Shown: positions 11,383 through 22,799, counted from the first letter of the stretch. The stretch: 64,000 nucleotides of DNA from Schistosoma mansoni (GCF_000237925.1 NC_031500.1:2356001-2420000), one strand, 5' to 3'. Made by a program: numbers and translations. The notes: a model not told the origin generated them from the letters alone.

Positions 11383-12033
11383 ACTGTCGACGATGATACA
11401 TGATTATCATTGAATTCAATTGATTTAAATGGTAACCAATTGGATAACTCAATAATTGATTGATTATCGATTTTATTGATATGATTTAATGGATTATTGA
11501 TTGTAGTAAATTTTAATGGAAAGTGATTAGTTATATCAGTAGTAATAGTAGTGGAAGTAGTAGTAGTATTAGTAGTTTCTGTAGTGATTGGTAATTCAAT
11601 GGATGAATTAAATTTTGATAATGATCTAAAAGAAAATGAATCAGGATCATTGAATCTTGAATTGTGATCATCAATAGTGTTGCTAGTAGTAATAGTAGTG
11701 GCAATAGTAGTACTAGTGTTAGTAGTAATAGTAGTACTAGTATTAGTAGCATTATTAGTATTATTGTTAATAATATGTTCATTTGGATTGATTTGCTTAA
11801 AAGGATTCGCTTTACTATCCTTATTATTATGATTATTAGTTTGTTTGAATTCATCCGTTATATCAAAATCAGTTTTTTTCTTTATAATTGCTTCCATATT
11901 AGCTAAAATTGTTTGAGCTGCTGGATGATATGCCCAATATGGATTTGTTTGTAAAATACGTTGAACTGCTACAAAATTTCCAGCTTCAGATAATAATTCA
12001 AAACCAACAGCAGTTTGACGTTTCCATTTTGTT
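11043..12033 (-). CDS. BarH: BarH-class homeobox gene, exon 3 (end of homeodomain, C-terminal)
   Basis: Last coding exon, residues 434-762. The acceptor is TTCCAG| (AG at 12035-12034), and the first base completes Arg53 of the homeodomain. The exon opens with TKWKRQTAVGFELLSEAGN. This matches the conserved end of the BarH/BARHL homeodomain and the family-specific stretch after it, so it fixes the family better than the homeodomain alone. The remaining ~300 residues are almost all Thr/Asn/Ser/Ile, with ACT/AAT/AGT-type triplet runs and a poly-Ser block near 11340-11400. The protein is much longer than the ~300-550 residues usual for insect and vertebrate BarH. The stop is TAA at 11045-11043. 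The last ~20 codons, ending NNNNNNTF, are homologous to a tandem array just downstream. Confidence 0.9.
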
Positions 12034-12089
12034 CTGGAATGATTTTTGAAAAAAAATAATTGTAAGTATTATGTAAAATTATACATTTG

Positions 12090-12395
12090 ACCAATGGAGT
12101 TCAACTAGGTCTATTGTGAGATATCAACTCACTGAAGATATTAGTGATCGGTTGCTCAATCTCATGGATTGGTTGAAGTTAGAAATTAACATCGTTGGAT
12201 ATCGACTGACTCAATGGTCTAGTGGGTAAGCGCTATCGTGTGAGACCGATAGGCCATGGGTTCGAGTCCCGCGAGGCGGAATCGTGAATGTGCACTGCTG
12301 AGGAGTCCCGCAATAAGATGGTTCGGCCGTCCAGTGCTTCCAGTTTTTCCATGATAGTCTAGCTTCAATTGACTCATGACTTCAAGTATAGTTAA
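12090..12395 (+). repeat. SINE S1, GAAA-less subfamily
   Basis: Plus copy with A box TGGTCTAGTGG near 12216 and B box GGTTCGAGTCC near 12259. CTGAGGAG is kept, but the catalytic block is GATGGTTCGG. Confidence 0.85.
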
Positions 12396-12429
12396 TGTTT
12401 CTTTATAAGCTACTCACACATAGGTTGAG

Positions 12430-12625
12430 TGAAGTTAGATTTGTACACCATTGGACTCTGAGTCAGTAAATTTTGTTTCAAGTGTTCATGCTCGACACTG
12501 ACTGTCTTAGATTCATTATCTTGTGATAGGGTCTTGAATGCACACTACTAAGGAGTCCCATACTTAGACCAAACAGCTGTCTACGTTCCCTGATTTTCAG
12601 CGGCATATTAATTGAAGCTAGTCGG
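12430..12625 (+). repeat. SINE S1, degenerate
   Basis: Recognisable by GAAGTTAGA, ACACTACTAAGGAGTCCCATAC and the final TTAATTGAAGCTAG; core decayed. Confidence 0.5.
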
Positions 12626-13625
12626 TAATGAATATCTTCTACAATTAAAAGAAAACGCCTATAAAATTGTGTCGTCTAAAGTTTATCTATCTAGATATTC
12701 AATCTAATACAGTTGGCTGCTTTTTACAAAATGTAATATTAGTATACATGTGGTACATGTTATTTATGCCGACAGAAATAAGTAGTATGTAACACTAATC
12801 GTACATGGAATGAATTCATACTTCCGAACAAAAAAAATGTAGTTCATACTAATCAGAGATCAAAGTTGGTCACTTGATCATTCCATGTTTGATTTCTGTA
12901 AATAGACCTTTTTAAAGATCCATCATTCCTACTTGTCAGAAGTACATCGAGAAATGAGATAGAATGAGTTACTTCATTTATTGCCTTCATATCTTTTGTA
13001 TGGATTAAAACGAATGATGACTGAACTAAGTTAGTTGTATTCCAGTTTACACATGAAACAACCCGTTAAGATTACTCCCAATTTAGACATCATTATGATC
13101 TTAACTCTTTGTCTATACATTTCATACATGAAGTTGAACTGAACATCAAAACCACAACGTAACAACAGTAATCTCAAGTAGTCAGTCGACAAACCTACAT
13201 TTATATTGTTAAAAGTGATATAATCACATAGTTACACTGGTGAACAGAGAACCTAACATCAAGTGAAAATATGAGTTTCTCGTAAGTATTAGCATGATTA
13301 ACACTGTCAACAAATTGATGAGTATCATGAACAGAATGTTGAGATATCTGCCATCTATCTGGCTTCAATTTTCTGACTAGCTACTCAATAGTAGGGTGAA
13401 ATAGATATTATCAGAGATAAATCAATAGCTGACTTGTTTGTTTTTGTCATCCAGTTTATCAGTATCATGATAATATGTTTACTTAAGCAAATACTTCATC
13501 ATCCCCCCCTAACAATGTAATGAGTAGATTTATCAGTGATTCATGAATTGATTGATCGATTCCGAACAGTATTAATTACTTGAACTATATAAGATTGATT
13601 GTTATTGAGTGATCAATTAACGTAA

Positions 13626-14010
13626 ATACAGAAGGCTCGTCTAGCTTCCCCCAACTTGCGTCATTTATGGCGTAGGCGAGATATCCGTCTAGCAACCAAA
13701 GGACGGGTTTACTGTGCAGCAGTTCGTTCCGTCCTACTTAATTGCAATGAAACATGGCCGATAAGAGTAGAGGATATTCGTAGGCTACTAGTATTCGATC
13801 ATAGGTGTCTTCGAAGCATTGCTCGTATATCCTGGGACCACCGAGTAAGTAATGAAGTTTGTTAGGAAACGGGTACTGGGTAAGGATGGCGAATCGATTG
13901 GTGAAGTAATGAAACTTCATCAGTTGAGATGTCTGGGATATGTGTTACGTATGTCCAACCACCGACGTGCGATGTTTTATGGTGTAGGAGTAGGTTGGAA
14001 GGAAGCCCGA
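13626..14010 (+). mobile_element. Non-LTR retrotransposon fragment (post-RT region), copy 1
   Basis: Frame-shifted remains encode YCAAVRSVLL, NETWPIRVEDIRRLLVFDH and DHRVSN-like peptides. These are typical of the C-terminal side of a CR1/Jockey-type reverse transcriptase protein. The frame is broken at several places. About 90 percent similar by eye to 14655-15130. Confidence 0.65.
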
Positions 14011-14654
14011 CGAACCAGGTTGGACAACAGCACAAAAAGCATATTTTCTAGCATGTGGGTTTTGCCGATGGATTACACGAGATAGTGGCATACCAGATCA
14101 ACAACAAGCTGCTGGAGGTTGGCAAGAGAAAATAAGTCCACATTTCAAAAGGGTTTGTGCTAAATTATATATTGTATTGCTGTTATATGTGTGTTATTTC
14201 GGATTAATTTTTGACTGTTGCATTGAATTTAGCATAATGGAGCCAATAGTGCGGAGGCATGACCTTAGAAACTATCATACAAAGGATCATTGTCTGTATT
14301 TTTATTGTTTAGTTAGAAAACGCTTAGACTGTTCTGTTTATAGATTCTCCTACTACTAAGCTTTCATTTCGTCCATAAATCATTGTTATATGTCTCATTA
14401 TCCCATACTTACCGTTAATTAACTATTTCCATATTACTCTGGTCTTGTGTCACTTACCGCTGGATTATGTACACATTGTGATTTTGTAACTGTGTTGCTA
14501 TGTGGTCAGAAAATTCAAGCATATTATTACATGAGTTTTGAGCCACAATTTAATTAAGTATAAAGGGTAACTGATCTATTTTCTGTTTTTGTCTTCTGTT
14601 TAGCGACTAGGTTAAGAGAAGCTCGAGAATGAAATAAGCGTTAAGGTTTTGTGG

Positions 14655-15130
14655 TTGTTAATTTATGGCTGTGAAACATGGCCGATAAGAGTAGAGGATA
14701 CTCGTAGGCTACTAGTATTCGATCATAGGTGTCTTCGAAGCATTGTTCGTATGTGCTGGGACCACCGAGTAGGTAATGCAGTTGTTAGGAAACGGGTACT
14801 GGGTAAGGATGGCAAATCGATTGGTGAAGTAGTGAAACTTCATCAGTTGAGATGTCTGGGACACGTGTTACGTATAGCCAACCACCAACTGCCCCAATGT
14901 GCAATGTTTTATGGTGTAGGAGTAGGTTGGAAGAAAGCTAGGGGCGGCCAGACCTAAACGTGGCACAAATCGATGAAGTCACTGACAAGTGGACTGAGCC
15001 ATGTTGGCAGGTGTAAACTACCTGGTTGGGATCCACGAGATGATATCAATCGATGGTTAGAGACCTTGAATGACATGGCTCAAAATCGTTTACAATGGCG
15101 AAGTTGCATCCACTCTTTGTGTTCTCCCAA
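14655..15130 (+). mobile_element. Non-LTR retrotransposon fragment (post-RT region), copy 2
   Basis: Encodes YGCETWPIRVEDTRRLLVFD, then VLGKDGKSIGEV and GHVLRIANHQLPQCAM, then after a frameshift WHKSMKSLTSGLSHVGR-like and NDMAQNRLQWRSCIHSLCS-like segments before a 3' UTR. It lies 924 bp after copy 1. Whether the pair arose by duplication or two insertions is unresolved. Confidence 0.7.
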
Positions 15131-16157
15131 ATTCTAATCTTCTGAATTCTTCATGTCCCTTTTTTTTTCCGAATTCATTTCACTGGATTATACTCCTTGA
15201 ATAACATCTTCAAACCCTAATCTTTCCGTTTACTGCTTATACTCTTACTACTTCTACCACTATGGGATTTGAATCGACAACTGCATCTCTGTGCTACTGC
15301 GATATGGCAACTCGAACTGATATACGTACGTACGAAGTTCTACGTTATGACTGACTGACTGTAAATATTTCTATGTTACAGGAAAACAATCATAACCTGA
15401 AGAAATCAATTTGTTCTTTTAATAGGATACTAGGTAATATAAGTTTAAACCACTTTGATAGAATTAGTTCACTTATGAGTTCATATAAGCTTATCAGATT
15501 AGTATTGAACTAAGTTGGAATAAAACTTTGTTAAAATTACTACTAACTATATAAAATAATCTATTTTTCTTTTGATCAACTACTTAAAAACCGGAAACCA
15601 TTCAATAGATGTCTCACTCCACTATCAGTTTCCTCAACAATTTGAACTCGTGATCCATCATGAATTACAATCAGGACATTTAAACTTTGTGTAGAATTTA
15701 TTGTTTGCAGACTAATAAGTTAATATCTGACGGGTCATACTTCAAACTTTAGTCAGTTTATGATACTACTAACTACTATCAATTGAAATCCATGAACTAG
15801 TGGATCATTCTAGTAACATAATTCGACTTCAACCAATTATGAAAACTTTGAAAACTAGTTACTATCCCCTTATATTTAAATCAACATTCATATGACAAGA
15901 TTTATGTTTACAATTATTGATCATTAATAATTTTGAATTCGAAATGATAATCTCAGTTGGAGTACCATCGAAAACCAGAGATATGTACGTTTAATCGTAC
16001 TATGGACCAAAATCCAGAATCTTTATATCCCTTAGTTAACACTACATCGGGAACTGACGTTACAATTCTAACTTCAATCACTTTACTATCTGATATTGAA
16101 ATCATCCAATCTCATTTCTCACTATTATTTCATTGCCAACATATCTTGATACTTTAT

Positions 16158-16440
16158 ATAGTTGAGATCATGAGTCAATTGAAACTAGACTATCATGGAA
16201 AACCTAGAAGCACTGGACGACCGAATCGTCCTATTATGGAACTTCTCAGTAGTGCTTATCCACGACACCGCATCACGAGATCAGTCTCGTGCTCGAACGC
16301 TTAACCTCTAAACTACTGAGCTGGCCTTTATCCAACGGTGTTAATATCGAACTTCATTCAATCCACGAAATTGAGCAACCGATTACTAATGCCTTCAGTG
16401 AGTTGATATCTCCCAACAGACCTGGTTGATATTCCCGATC
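16158..16440 (-). repeat. SINE S1, GAAA-less subfamily
   Basis: Minus copy. The catalytic block on the minus strand reads GACGATTCGGTCGTCC, and the tRNA-like head lacks its B-box part (CACGAGATCAGTCTCG). Confidence 0.8.
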
Positions 16441-16489
16441 AAAATCCCATATTAGAATAACTGTCCAGTTCTCTTTACTTTTCAAATTT

Positions 16490-16770
16490 ATCTCGACTGA
16501 AATCAATCTGATGTGAGATAGTAACTTATTAAAGACGATGGTGGATGTGTTGCTCAATTTTGTGGATTGGTTGAAGTTAGACATTAACACCGTTGGATAT
16601 CGGCCAACTCAGTAGTCTAGATGTTAAACGTTCGCTCACGAGACTGATCTCACGAGGCGGTGTCGTGGATATGCACTGCTGAGGAGTCCCACAATAGGAC
16701 GAAACAGCAGTCCACTGCCTCCAAGTTTTCCATGATACTCTAGCTTCAATTGATTCATGATCTCACAAAC
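16490..16770 (+). repeat. SINE S1 with intact core but mispaired stem I
   Basis: Plus copy facing the minus copy at 16158. The hammerhead at 16673-16718 has CTGAGGAG, GAAA and GTC, but stem I is GCACTG against CCACTGC. As in the neighbouring copy, the B box is missing from the head, suggesting both derive from one template. Confidence 0.75.
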
Positions 16771-16840
16771 CCCCTCCCTTCTGATATCAAAAAAAAGAAG
16801 AAAAGAGAAAAGAAAAAACTACAACAACAACAATACTCAC

Positions 16841-17435
16841 CTTCTATTTTGATACCATGTTTTAACTTGTGTATCAGTTAAATGTAATCTTTCAGCTAAT
16901 TCAATACGATCTTGTACACTTAAATATTTTTGATGATCAAACATTTTTTCTAATTCATTTAATTGTAAATCAGTAAATGCTGTTCTAGATTTACGAGGTT
17001 TCTTTGATTTATTCATATCATAATTAAGATCATATTCTTTATGATGATGATGATGATGCTGATGATGCTGATGGTGCTGCTGGTGTTGCTGCTGCTGATG
17101 ATGATGATAGCTGTGATATGTTCGATGATTTTCATTTGAATGTTCGAATTTTGATGAGATAATTGATTTTTTCTTATTCATTGTTGATAATTTATGATAT
17201 GGATCTATTGAATATAAAGATTCATTTGAATGAGTTTCAGAATATTCATCATCAATCTCATCTTCATCCTCTTCGTCATCATCGCCGTTGTCGTTATTAT
17301 CATTATCATCGGTACCATCTTCTTTGATTGGATCTTCTTTTTGATTTTCATTGTTTGTATTGAAGTTATTCAGATTGTTTATTGTTGATAGGATCAATTT
17401 GGTATCATTTGGATTATTTGTTATTTCATTTAAAT
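16841..17435 (-). CDS. BarH: BarH-class homeobox gene, exon 2 (acidic, His-rich, most of homeodomain)
   Basis: Second coding exon, residues 236-432 plus parts of codons 235 and 433. The acceptor is AAAG| at 17437-17436 behind a pyrimidine-rich tract. The donor is GTGAGT starting at 16840. The exon contains a long Asp/Glu run, then a His/Gln tract encoded by CAT/CAC and CAG/CAA repeats, then the homeodomain from residue 381. The homeodomain includes [18 protein letters not shown] and KTWYQNR. Tyr at homeodomain position 49 and KYLSVQDR are typical of the Bar class rather than of most ANTP/NK homeodomains. The intron interrupts codon 53 (Arg) in recognition helix 3. Intron 1 is 3214 bp and contains a solo LTR, Sm-alpha, SINE and repeat-D copies. 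Confidence 0.9.
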
Positions 17436-17489
17436 CTTTCATTTGGAAAATATTGAAAGAAAAGAATAGTAATAATTAATAATTGGATC

Positions 17490-17680
17490 ATTGAATTCAT
17501 GAGTTAATTAAAGTTAGACAACCATGGAAAACCTGGAAACATTGGACGGCTGTTTCATCCTAGTGTGGGACTACTCAGCAGTGTGTATCCACGATTCCGC
17601 CTCACGAGATACGAACCCATGACGTATCGGTCTTGCGTTTGAACGCTTAACCCCTAGAACCACTGAGCTGACTGGCATCC
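17490..17680 (-). repeat. SINE S1 copy, core mutated
   Basis: Minus copy in BarH intron 1. The ribozyme box reads CTGAGTAG instead of CTGAGGAG, with GAAA retained. Confidence 0.75.
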
Positions 17681-18163
17681 AAACAAACAATACCAAGTGA
17701 ATTCAATAGTATAGTTTATTCAACATTTCTACATGATAATAGCTAAAATGATCTGAATATCTTTTAATAAAATTCAATACTAATGAACGAAAATTAACCA
17801 TAGAAACAAGAACATGATTCAGTGTAACGACCTGTTTTTAGTTGCTAAGTAAACACATATATAAAATGTTATCTGGTGTGAGTGCTCGCGTGCCGTGTTT
17901 GATATATGAATGTGCTGATTCCCACCAATGAGAGAAAAGCGAATTTAATAAGAGATTAATCTGTCAATTCTCCATTCACACTATTCAGAACATCCTTTAT
18001 AGTAATCAGTAGTTGATAGGTTCAAATGTTTTGTCATTTTCTTCCGTGATATGATTTAATTTTAGAGTTTTTATTACTATTCTAATAAACATCGTCAGTG
18101 ATTACTTTATGAAGAGATATGATGCATAGTCATTCCATAAACGTTATATCAGTTCGTACTAAT

Positions 18164-18467
18164 TGTGGTATGGGTTGTTTACATCCACATAAGTAGTATA
18201 TGACGATGGTCAGGCATTGAATGTATTTCAATAGAAGATCGATAACGAAAGAATGGAAACGAAACGTATTTGGTATGAAAATGTATGAACAATAAAAATC
18301 GGAGACTATGGACTGATATCTTAGAAGGAACAATCAAGATTGAGACAATTGAATGATAGTTTGCAAATTAATTGTTTACTGTATGGTTGTTAGATTTGAG
18401 TGAGATAGTCTGTAATCTTCGTGTCAAATACATTCGATTGTCTCCACCTGTATTCTTGTTCACTACA
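18164..18467 (-). mobile_element. Solo LTR-like element, 304 bp, TSD TAAT
   Basis: Minus-strand copy of the 9318 element. TAAT flanks it at 18160-18163 and 18468-18471, and its minus-strand start TGTAGTG is intact. Confidence 0.75.
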
Positions 18468-18634
18468 TAATGAACCTATTTATAATTAGTTGTCTTCATA
18501 GATTTCATTATCTTTATTTAGTCTTTTACTTTAATTGGTTTCCTTGATTGATTAACTTCTGACCAGTTTTGTATAAGTTGATATATATATTAGATGTATT
18601 GTGACCAGTGGTAGAGTTTAAAATATCAGTTTCA

Positions 18635-18740
18635 TCCCATTGGAAGTAGTCAAGAGGAAACCCTGGTAGACATAGATTTTATGCTAGCTGGCGCTCTTCA
18701 GCAAAGTATACCTGGATTCTCAAGGAACCGGTACCGCCAA
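18635..18740 (-). repeat. Repeat family S3 fragment, degenerate
   Basis: Minus copy of the ribozyme-side part (AAACCCTGG, TATACCTGGATTCTCAAGG); catalytic boxes lost. Confidence 0.6.
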
Positions 18741-18794
18741 AAGAATTTCGATTCATACTTTTCAAAAGGGGGGTTTGTGGAGATTTTAGTAATT

Positions 18795-18885
18795 TTTTAT
18801 AGTTGAAATCATGAGTCAATTGAAGCTAGACCACCATGAAAAACCTGCAAGCATTGGACGGCAAAATCGTCCTAATGTGAGACAA
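18795..18885 (-). repeat. SINE S1 3' fragment, GAAA-less
   Basis: Minus fragment behind a GGGGGTTTGTGGAGATTTTAG tail. The catalytic block on the minus strand is GACGATTTTGCC. Confidence 0.75.
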
Positions 18886-18939
18886 CAAGCCAAATAGTAA
18901 CCTTATTTGACCCATTTAAAAACTATGATGATAGATTGT

Positions 18940-19250
18940 ATGCAAAGACGGATAGTGGCTAGCAGTGGAATCCACGACGCGCGTTTCGTCTTATTTGGGA
19001 CTCGTCAACTTGATGTACCGGCATCTCACAGTTGATGTTCACTTTGGGACTTGAAACCGGTACCTTTCGGTTCAAATGCCATCGCGTTATCCACTCAGTT
19101 ACTGAGTCCTGATAGCCACTTGATTTTGTAATGGTGTGAAGTTTAAACTCACTTAGTATTGTTTGTTTGAATCTTCCCATTGATTTTTAGGACTGCAACT
19201 GGTCAGTCTCTAATTGGCATATCTGCATACTATGCGTATTGCGATGATAG
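18940..19250 (-). repeat. Sm-alpha SINE with mutated ribozyme
   Basis: Minus copy with tRNA-like head near 19045-19105 and tail to 19250. The hammerhead at 18965-19012 reads TTGACGAG (first core C lost); GAAA and GTC are present. Confidence 0.85.
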
Positions 19251-19424
19251 ATATTCATTGAGTTTTATTATCTTAATTGTTTCTTAACTTCGGATTATTA
19301 TCAAAGAAAGAACAAGGTCCAATTTAATTGTGTGTGTGGTCACATAAACATAGGGAGGAGAAATCGTGATCTCAAAATTAGGGTGTATGAACATGCGCCA
19401 AAATGGTTGCAGAAACAAATAGAA

Positions 19425-19650
19425 TCAAATGAAGCTAGACCATCATGGAAAACGTGGAAGCACTGGACGGCCGTTTCGTCCCATTGTAGGACTCCTCAGC
19501 AGTGCGCAGTGGTGGACTGTTGCTCAATTTCGTGGATTAGTTGAAGTTAAACATTAACACCGTTGGATATCAGCCGGATCAGTGGTCTAGTGGTTAAGCG
19601 CTCGCGAGCGAGACTGAAAGGTCCTGGGTTCAAATCTCATGAGGAGGAAC
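19425..19650. repeat. SINE S1 inverted pair
   Basis: A minus 3' half (19425-19508) is joined to a plus 5' half (19510-19650) that stops right after the tRNA-like head (TGGTCTAGTGG, GGGTTCAAATCTC). Repeat D starts immediately after. Confidence 0.8.
19460..19505 (-). ncRNA. Hammerhead ribozyme, intact core (SINE S1)
   Basis: CTGAGGAG, stem II GTCC/GGAC, GAAA, GTC and fully paired stem I GCACTG/CAGTGC on the minus strand. Confidence 0.82.
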
Positions 19651-20070
19651 CAGGTGCCCAAACTGAAGCAAATAGTTTACTTAAAGGGCCACAGCCGAAG
19701 CCCTTGACCTAAAAACCTTATCCACAAGGCAGTGGAGCATCGTAATGAGATGCACTACCATGGTAGTCGGTGACCAACGATTGATTCATACGCCATTTGT
19801 TCCCTCAGGATACTGTAGCCAAAGCATGTGCAGCATTGGTTTTGAATCAGGGTTTTCCAACTCCCCTAGGTGGAATTTCTGTGTCTACCAACCCGGTTTA
19901 ATCGTCGGACATTCGCTTTTCGTCCTCCCAATTTCGTAAACAACACCCCCACCACGAGAAGGCAGTGAGTAGGACTTCCTGTCAGATGCTTTATACGCGT
20001 GACTATGTGAGAGCATTTGGAGAGGGAGAGTGGACTCTCTCCACTCTCGGTCGTACCAGGGCATTTAGGG
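19651..20070 (+). repeat. Dispersed repeat D, 5'-truncated
   Basis: Plus copy starting at GTGCCCAAACTGAAGC and ending at CCAGGGCATTTAGGGG, with the shared CAATTTCGTAAACAACACC block near 19930. Confidence 0.85.
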
Positions 20071-20071
20071 G

Positions 20072-20077
<6 letters not shown>

Positions 20078-20104
<27 letters not shown>
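20078..20104. repeat. TA microsatellite
   Basis: Perfect (AT)n run directly after repeat D. Confidence 0.95.
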
Positions 20105-20107
<3 letters not shown>

Positions 20108-20195
20108 TTTCCAGAGTTCATAAGAACCAGCTTGTTAACTACTGAACATATAGTACTGAATATAAAAAAGACTATTATTATTCTTAACTAACTTA

Positions 20196-20250
20196 GCCTC
20201 AGCTACATCCAGCTGATGAGTCCATCATAGGATGAAACACATGTATTAAA
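20196..20250 (+). repeat. Sm-alpha hammerhead fragment
   Basis: Short piece with ATCCAGCTGATGAGTCC and GGATGAAAC. It lacks the cleavage triplet and the 3' arm of stem I. Confidence 0.65.
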
Positions 20251-20434
20251 TTTCATTGTTAACCTCTATTCAATTTTACTATAAAAGAGATATGAAACAA
20301 AATGTCAATATATTGATCTGATGCTCTCAATACGTACATTTATGTACTGTATCAACGCTAGTCCTTATCATTAATATACCCTTACAGATACGTTTACTAT
20401 TATTATTATTATTAGTAGTAGTAGTAGTAGTATA

Positions 20435-20578
20435 CTTACTTACTTACGACTGTTACTCCTAATGAAGCATAGGCCTGTAGCTCCTCTGGAGGCTACTGCC
20501 GGTCCCAAACCCAGGTAAAGGTGAAGGGTTGGGCATAGGGTTAGCGACCCTATCCTGTAGAAAACCAACTCGTTAAAA
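20435..20578. mobile_element. RTE end-to-end chimera
   Basis: 20435-20478 matches the RTE 3' end in minus orientation (TACTTACTTACG, TGTTACTCCT). 20479-20578 matches the RTE 5' UTR in plus orientation (CTGTAGCTCCTCTGGAGG to ACGCTAACCAG). The ends of the element are thus joined with opposite polarity and no body. Confidence 0.75.
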
Positions 20579-20649
20579 AAAAACGCTAACCAGTAGTAAT
20601 AGTATAGGGATACAATTAATGAATATTAGAAAGAAAGTATCGTATTTAC

Positions 20650-21352
20650 CTTTAACAGAATAATGTTCTTTCAACTTTCCTTCTATCAATTGTCTTGTAT
20701 CATCAACAGAATGTTCATCATGTTGATCTAATTGATATTTCATATGATTGATGAATATCTTTTTATGATCTATATTCATATATGAATGACAATCTTCTTC
20801 ATTGGTCATCAATGGTGTACTTGTTCTTCTTTCATTCTTCATTGTATTTGAGAATGGATAATCATCATTATAATTATTATTAGTAGTATTATTATCAGTA
20901 GTATATTTCCGTTTCAGATTATTTTGTTTATATTCATCACATGGAATCATTCTGTGCTTTATATATCCATTAAGATCATAGTTCATCTGTATATCTTCTT
21001 GTTCATTGTATAATTTGTATCCTTTATCTTTTTCATGATTATTATTAACAATGCTATTATAAGTAGTCTGATTAGATCGATCTAAAATATCATTGATCAT
21101 AAATGATCTTGATTGATATATTTCATGAATTGATGATACAGTTAAACATGTTGGAGATGTTGACGACGAAGACGACGACGATGATGATGTCGATATCAAT
21201 GTTGGAGAAGTTAATAACATTGAAGAAGATGATGAAGATGATGATGATGACGATGATAATGTCATAGAAGATGATGAATTCAATAAATGAATATCACCGG
21301 ATTTACTAAGATCAAGCTCATCTGTTTGGGATTGACTAAGATTATGTAACAT
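20650..21352 (-). CDS. BarH: BarH-class homeobox gene, exon 1 (N-terminal)
   Basis: First coding exon of a BarH-like homeodomain transcription factor. The start is ATG at 21352-21350. An in-frame TAA lies five codons upstream, and the only other candidate, TTG at 21358, is less likely. The exon gives residues 1-234 plus one base and ends at a G|GTAAAT donor (GT at 20649-20648). It joins exon 2 in phase 1, making Asp235. Two poly-Ser runs lie near residues 31-64. Residues 83-90 read SFMINDIL, which resembles the FIL/EH1-like repressor motif that BarH proteins carry near the N terminus and use to recruit Groucho-type corepressors. The remainder is Asn/Asp/Lys-rich and without a recognisable domain. 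The protein should act in the nucleus. The exon assignment rests on phase, strand and the EH1-like motif; I see no promoter or 5' UTR exon. Confidence 0.78.
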
Positions 21353-21359
21353 ACTCAAT

Positions 21360-21917
21360 GATGATTACATAATATCAATTTGTAGTCAATGAACCGTATT
21401 GTATATATATATATATTACATAACATTATATAACTTATACTTTTACCGACATATCTCAGAAGTGTTAAAAAAAGAAGAAAAACCATAAATAGCAATCCTT
21501 ATGTTATCTTCTTTTTTAAATGTTATTAGACATGCATTTATCCACAAGTTTTATTGAGTTCCCACCACCACCCCTACCCTATCACTCACCCACCCACCCC
21601 ACACATACACACCGTCACAACAACAACAACAAACTGTGATAATCTATAAAGTGTTATTATTACCTTTTTCTTTGTCCCCTTCCTTTTCTATCATGATTAA
21701 ATATGATTAGTAACAATTATAGATATACATATCTCTCTCATTTATGTCACTAATGAAATAAACCGTGTATTGGTTTAAAATTAAAAAAAATTATCATGAA
21801 AGGGTTCCTTTTAAGAAAAAAATTATCTAAATTTTTGAGTAGGGTGGAGAATACAATTTTGTTTTTTGTTTTTTTTGGTTTTTACGGGTTAGGGAGAAAA
21901 ACATTTTTTTTCTCTCT

Positions 21918-21954
<37 letters not shown>

Positions 21955-22284
21955 CGAGAATGCATTTTGTATAGGGTGATGTATTGATGATAGGGACAAA
22001 CAACAACCATCACCACCACCACCACCACGACAACAACAACAATGAGGAAACAAAAGTAAATTGTCATAAGTACAAAATTGTAGAAATTTGATTGGATGAA
22101 AAGCTTTTGTTGTTATGTATATTCTCATATATATAGATGGGTTAAGAGGTGGGTATTATTCATTTAGAGAAGGAAAAATTTTGTTTCAACTCTAACTGGA
22201 TTAAATGATTTTGTCTTTTTTTAGATGTATGTATGTATATATGCATGTATGTGTGTATGTATGTGATGATGTATGTGTTGTATA
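21360..22284. other. 5' flank of BarH gene, simple repeats
   Basis: Upstream side of the minus-strand BarH start. AT-rich, with a (TA)n run at about 21919-21951, an ACC/AAC triplet tract near 22010-22042, and a TATG/TGTA tract near 22225-22262. No convincing core promoter can be chosen by eye. Confidence 0.6.
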
Positions 22285-22610
22285 ATTGCACAAGCAAGTG
22301 GCTATCGGGAATCAGTAGCTGAGTGGATAATGTGATAGCATTTGAAGCGAAAGGAATTGGGTTGGAGTCCCAGAGTGAACATCAATTCTGAGATGTGGGT
22401 ACATCCAGTTGACGAGCTCCAAAATAGAACGAGACGTATGTCCTGGATTCCACTGTTAGCCACTATCCATCTGTGCTTATAATGCTTGTGAATTAAGACA
22501 ACATCAAGGCAATACGCACAGTATGCACGTATGTCAATAAGAGACTGATCAATTGCAGTCCTAAACATCAATGGGAAGATTCAAACAAACAATACCAAGT
22601 GAATTCATCA
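22285..22610 (+). repeat. Sm-alpha SINE, full tail, dead ribozyme
   Basis: Plus copy with tRNA-like head (TAGCTGAGTGG A box), a decayed hammerhead (TTGACGAG, GAGA), and the complete long tail to CAAACAAACAATACC. Confidence 0.82.
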
Positions 22611-22799
22611 TTTCATATGTTATGTTTGTTTGTTTTCTTTCCAACTAATTGGTTCCTAAATCTTGATTATGACTAAGAATATGAACCGATTGATGTTGAT
22701 GATTGATTGATGATCTCCATAACCCCATTCTGATGATGACTGTGTGCTTACTAGTGACTAGTTTCATGAATGAATTCTTGAAGTTCTAGTGATAAATCG

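Larger units (their letters stand above)
12034..16840 (-). other. BarH intron 2
   Basis: 4807 bp intron between homeodomain exons 2 and 3. It holds SINE S1 copies (12090, 12430, 16158, 16490) and two non-LTR RT fragments. The stretches 12630-13620 and 15140-16150 show nothing recognisable. Confidence 0.85.
17436..20649 (-). other. BarH intron 1
   Basis: 3214 bp intron between exon 1 and exon 2. Most of it is mobile-element sequence: a solo LTR, S3, S1, Sm-alpha, repeat D, RTE ends and a TA microsatellite. Confidence 0.8.

Noticed and set aside
11237-11452. His-rich and Ile/Leu-rich frames overlapping BarH exon 3
   Set aside because: Shadow frames of triplet repeats within the real exon.
21353-21358. 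TTG start for BarH exon 1
   Set aside because: An in-frame ATG follows two codons later at 21352, and a TAA lies just upstream; a non-ATG start is not needed.
21796-22128. Ile-Tyr repeat frames
   Set aside because: Produced by a (TA)n microsatellite read in every frame.
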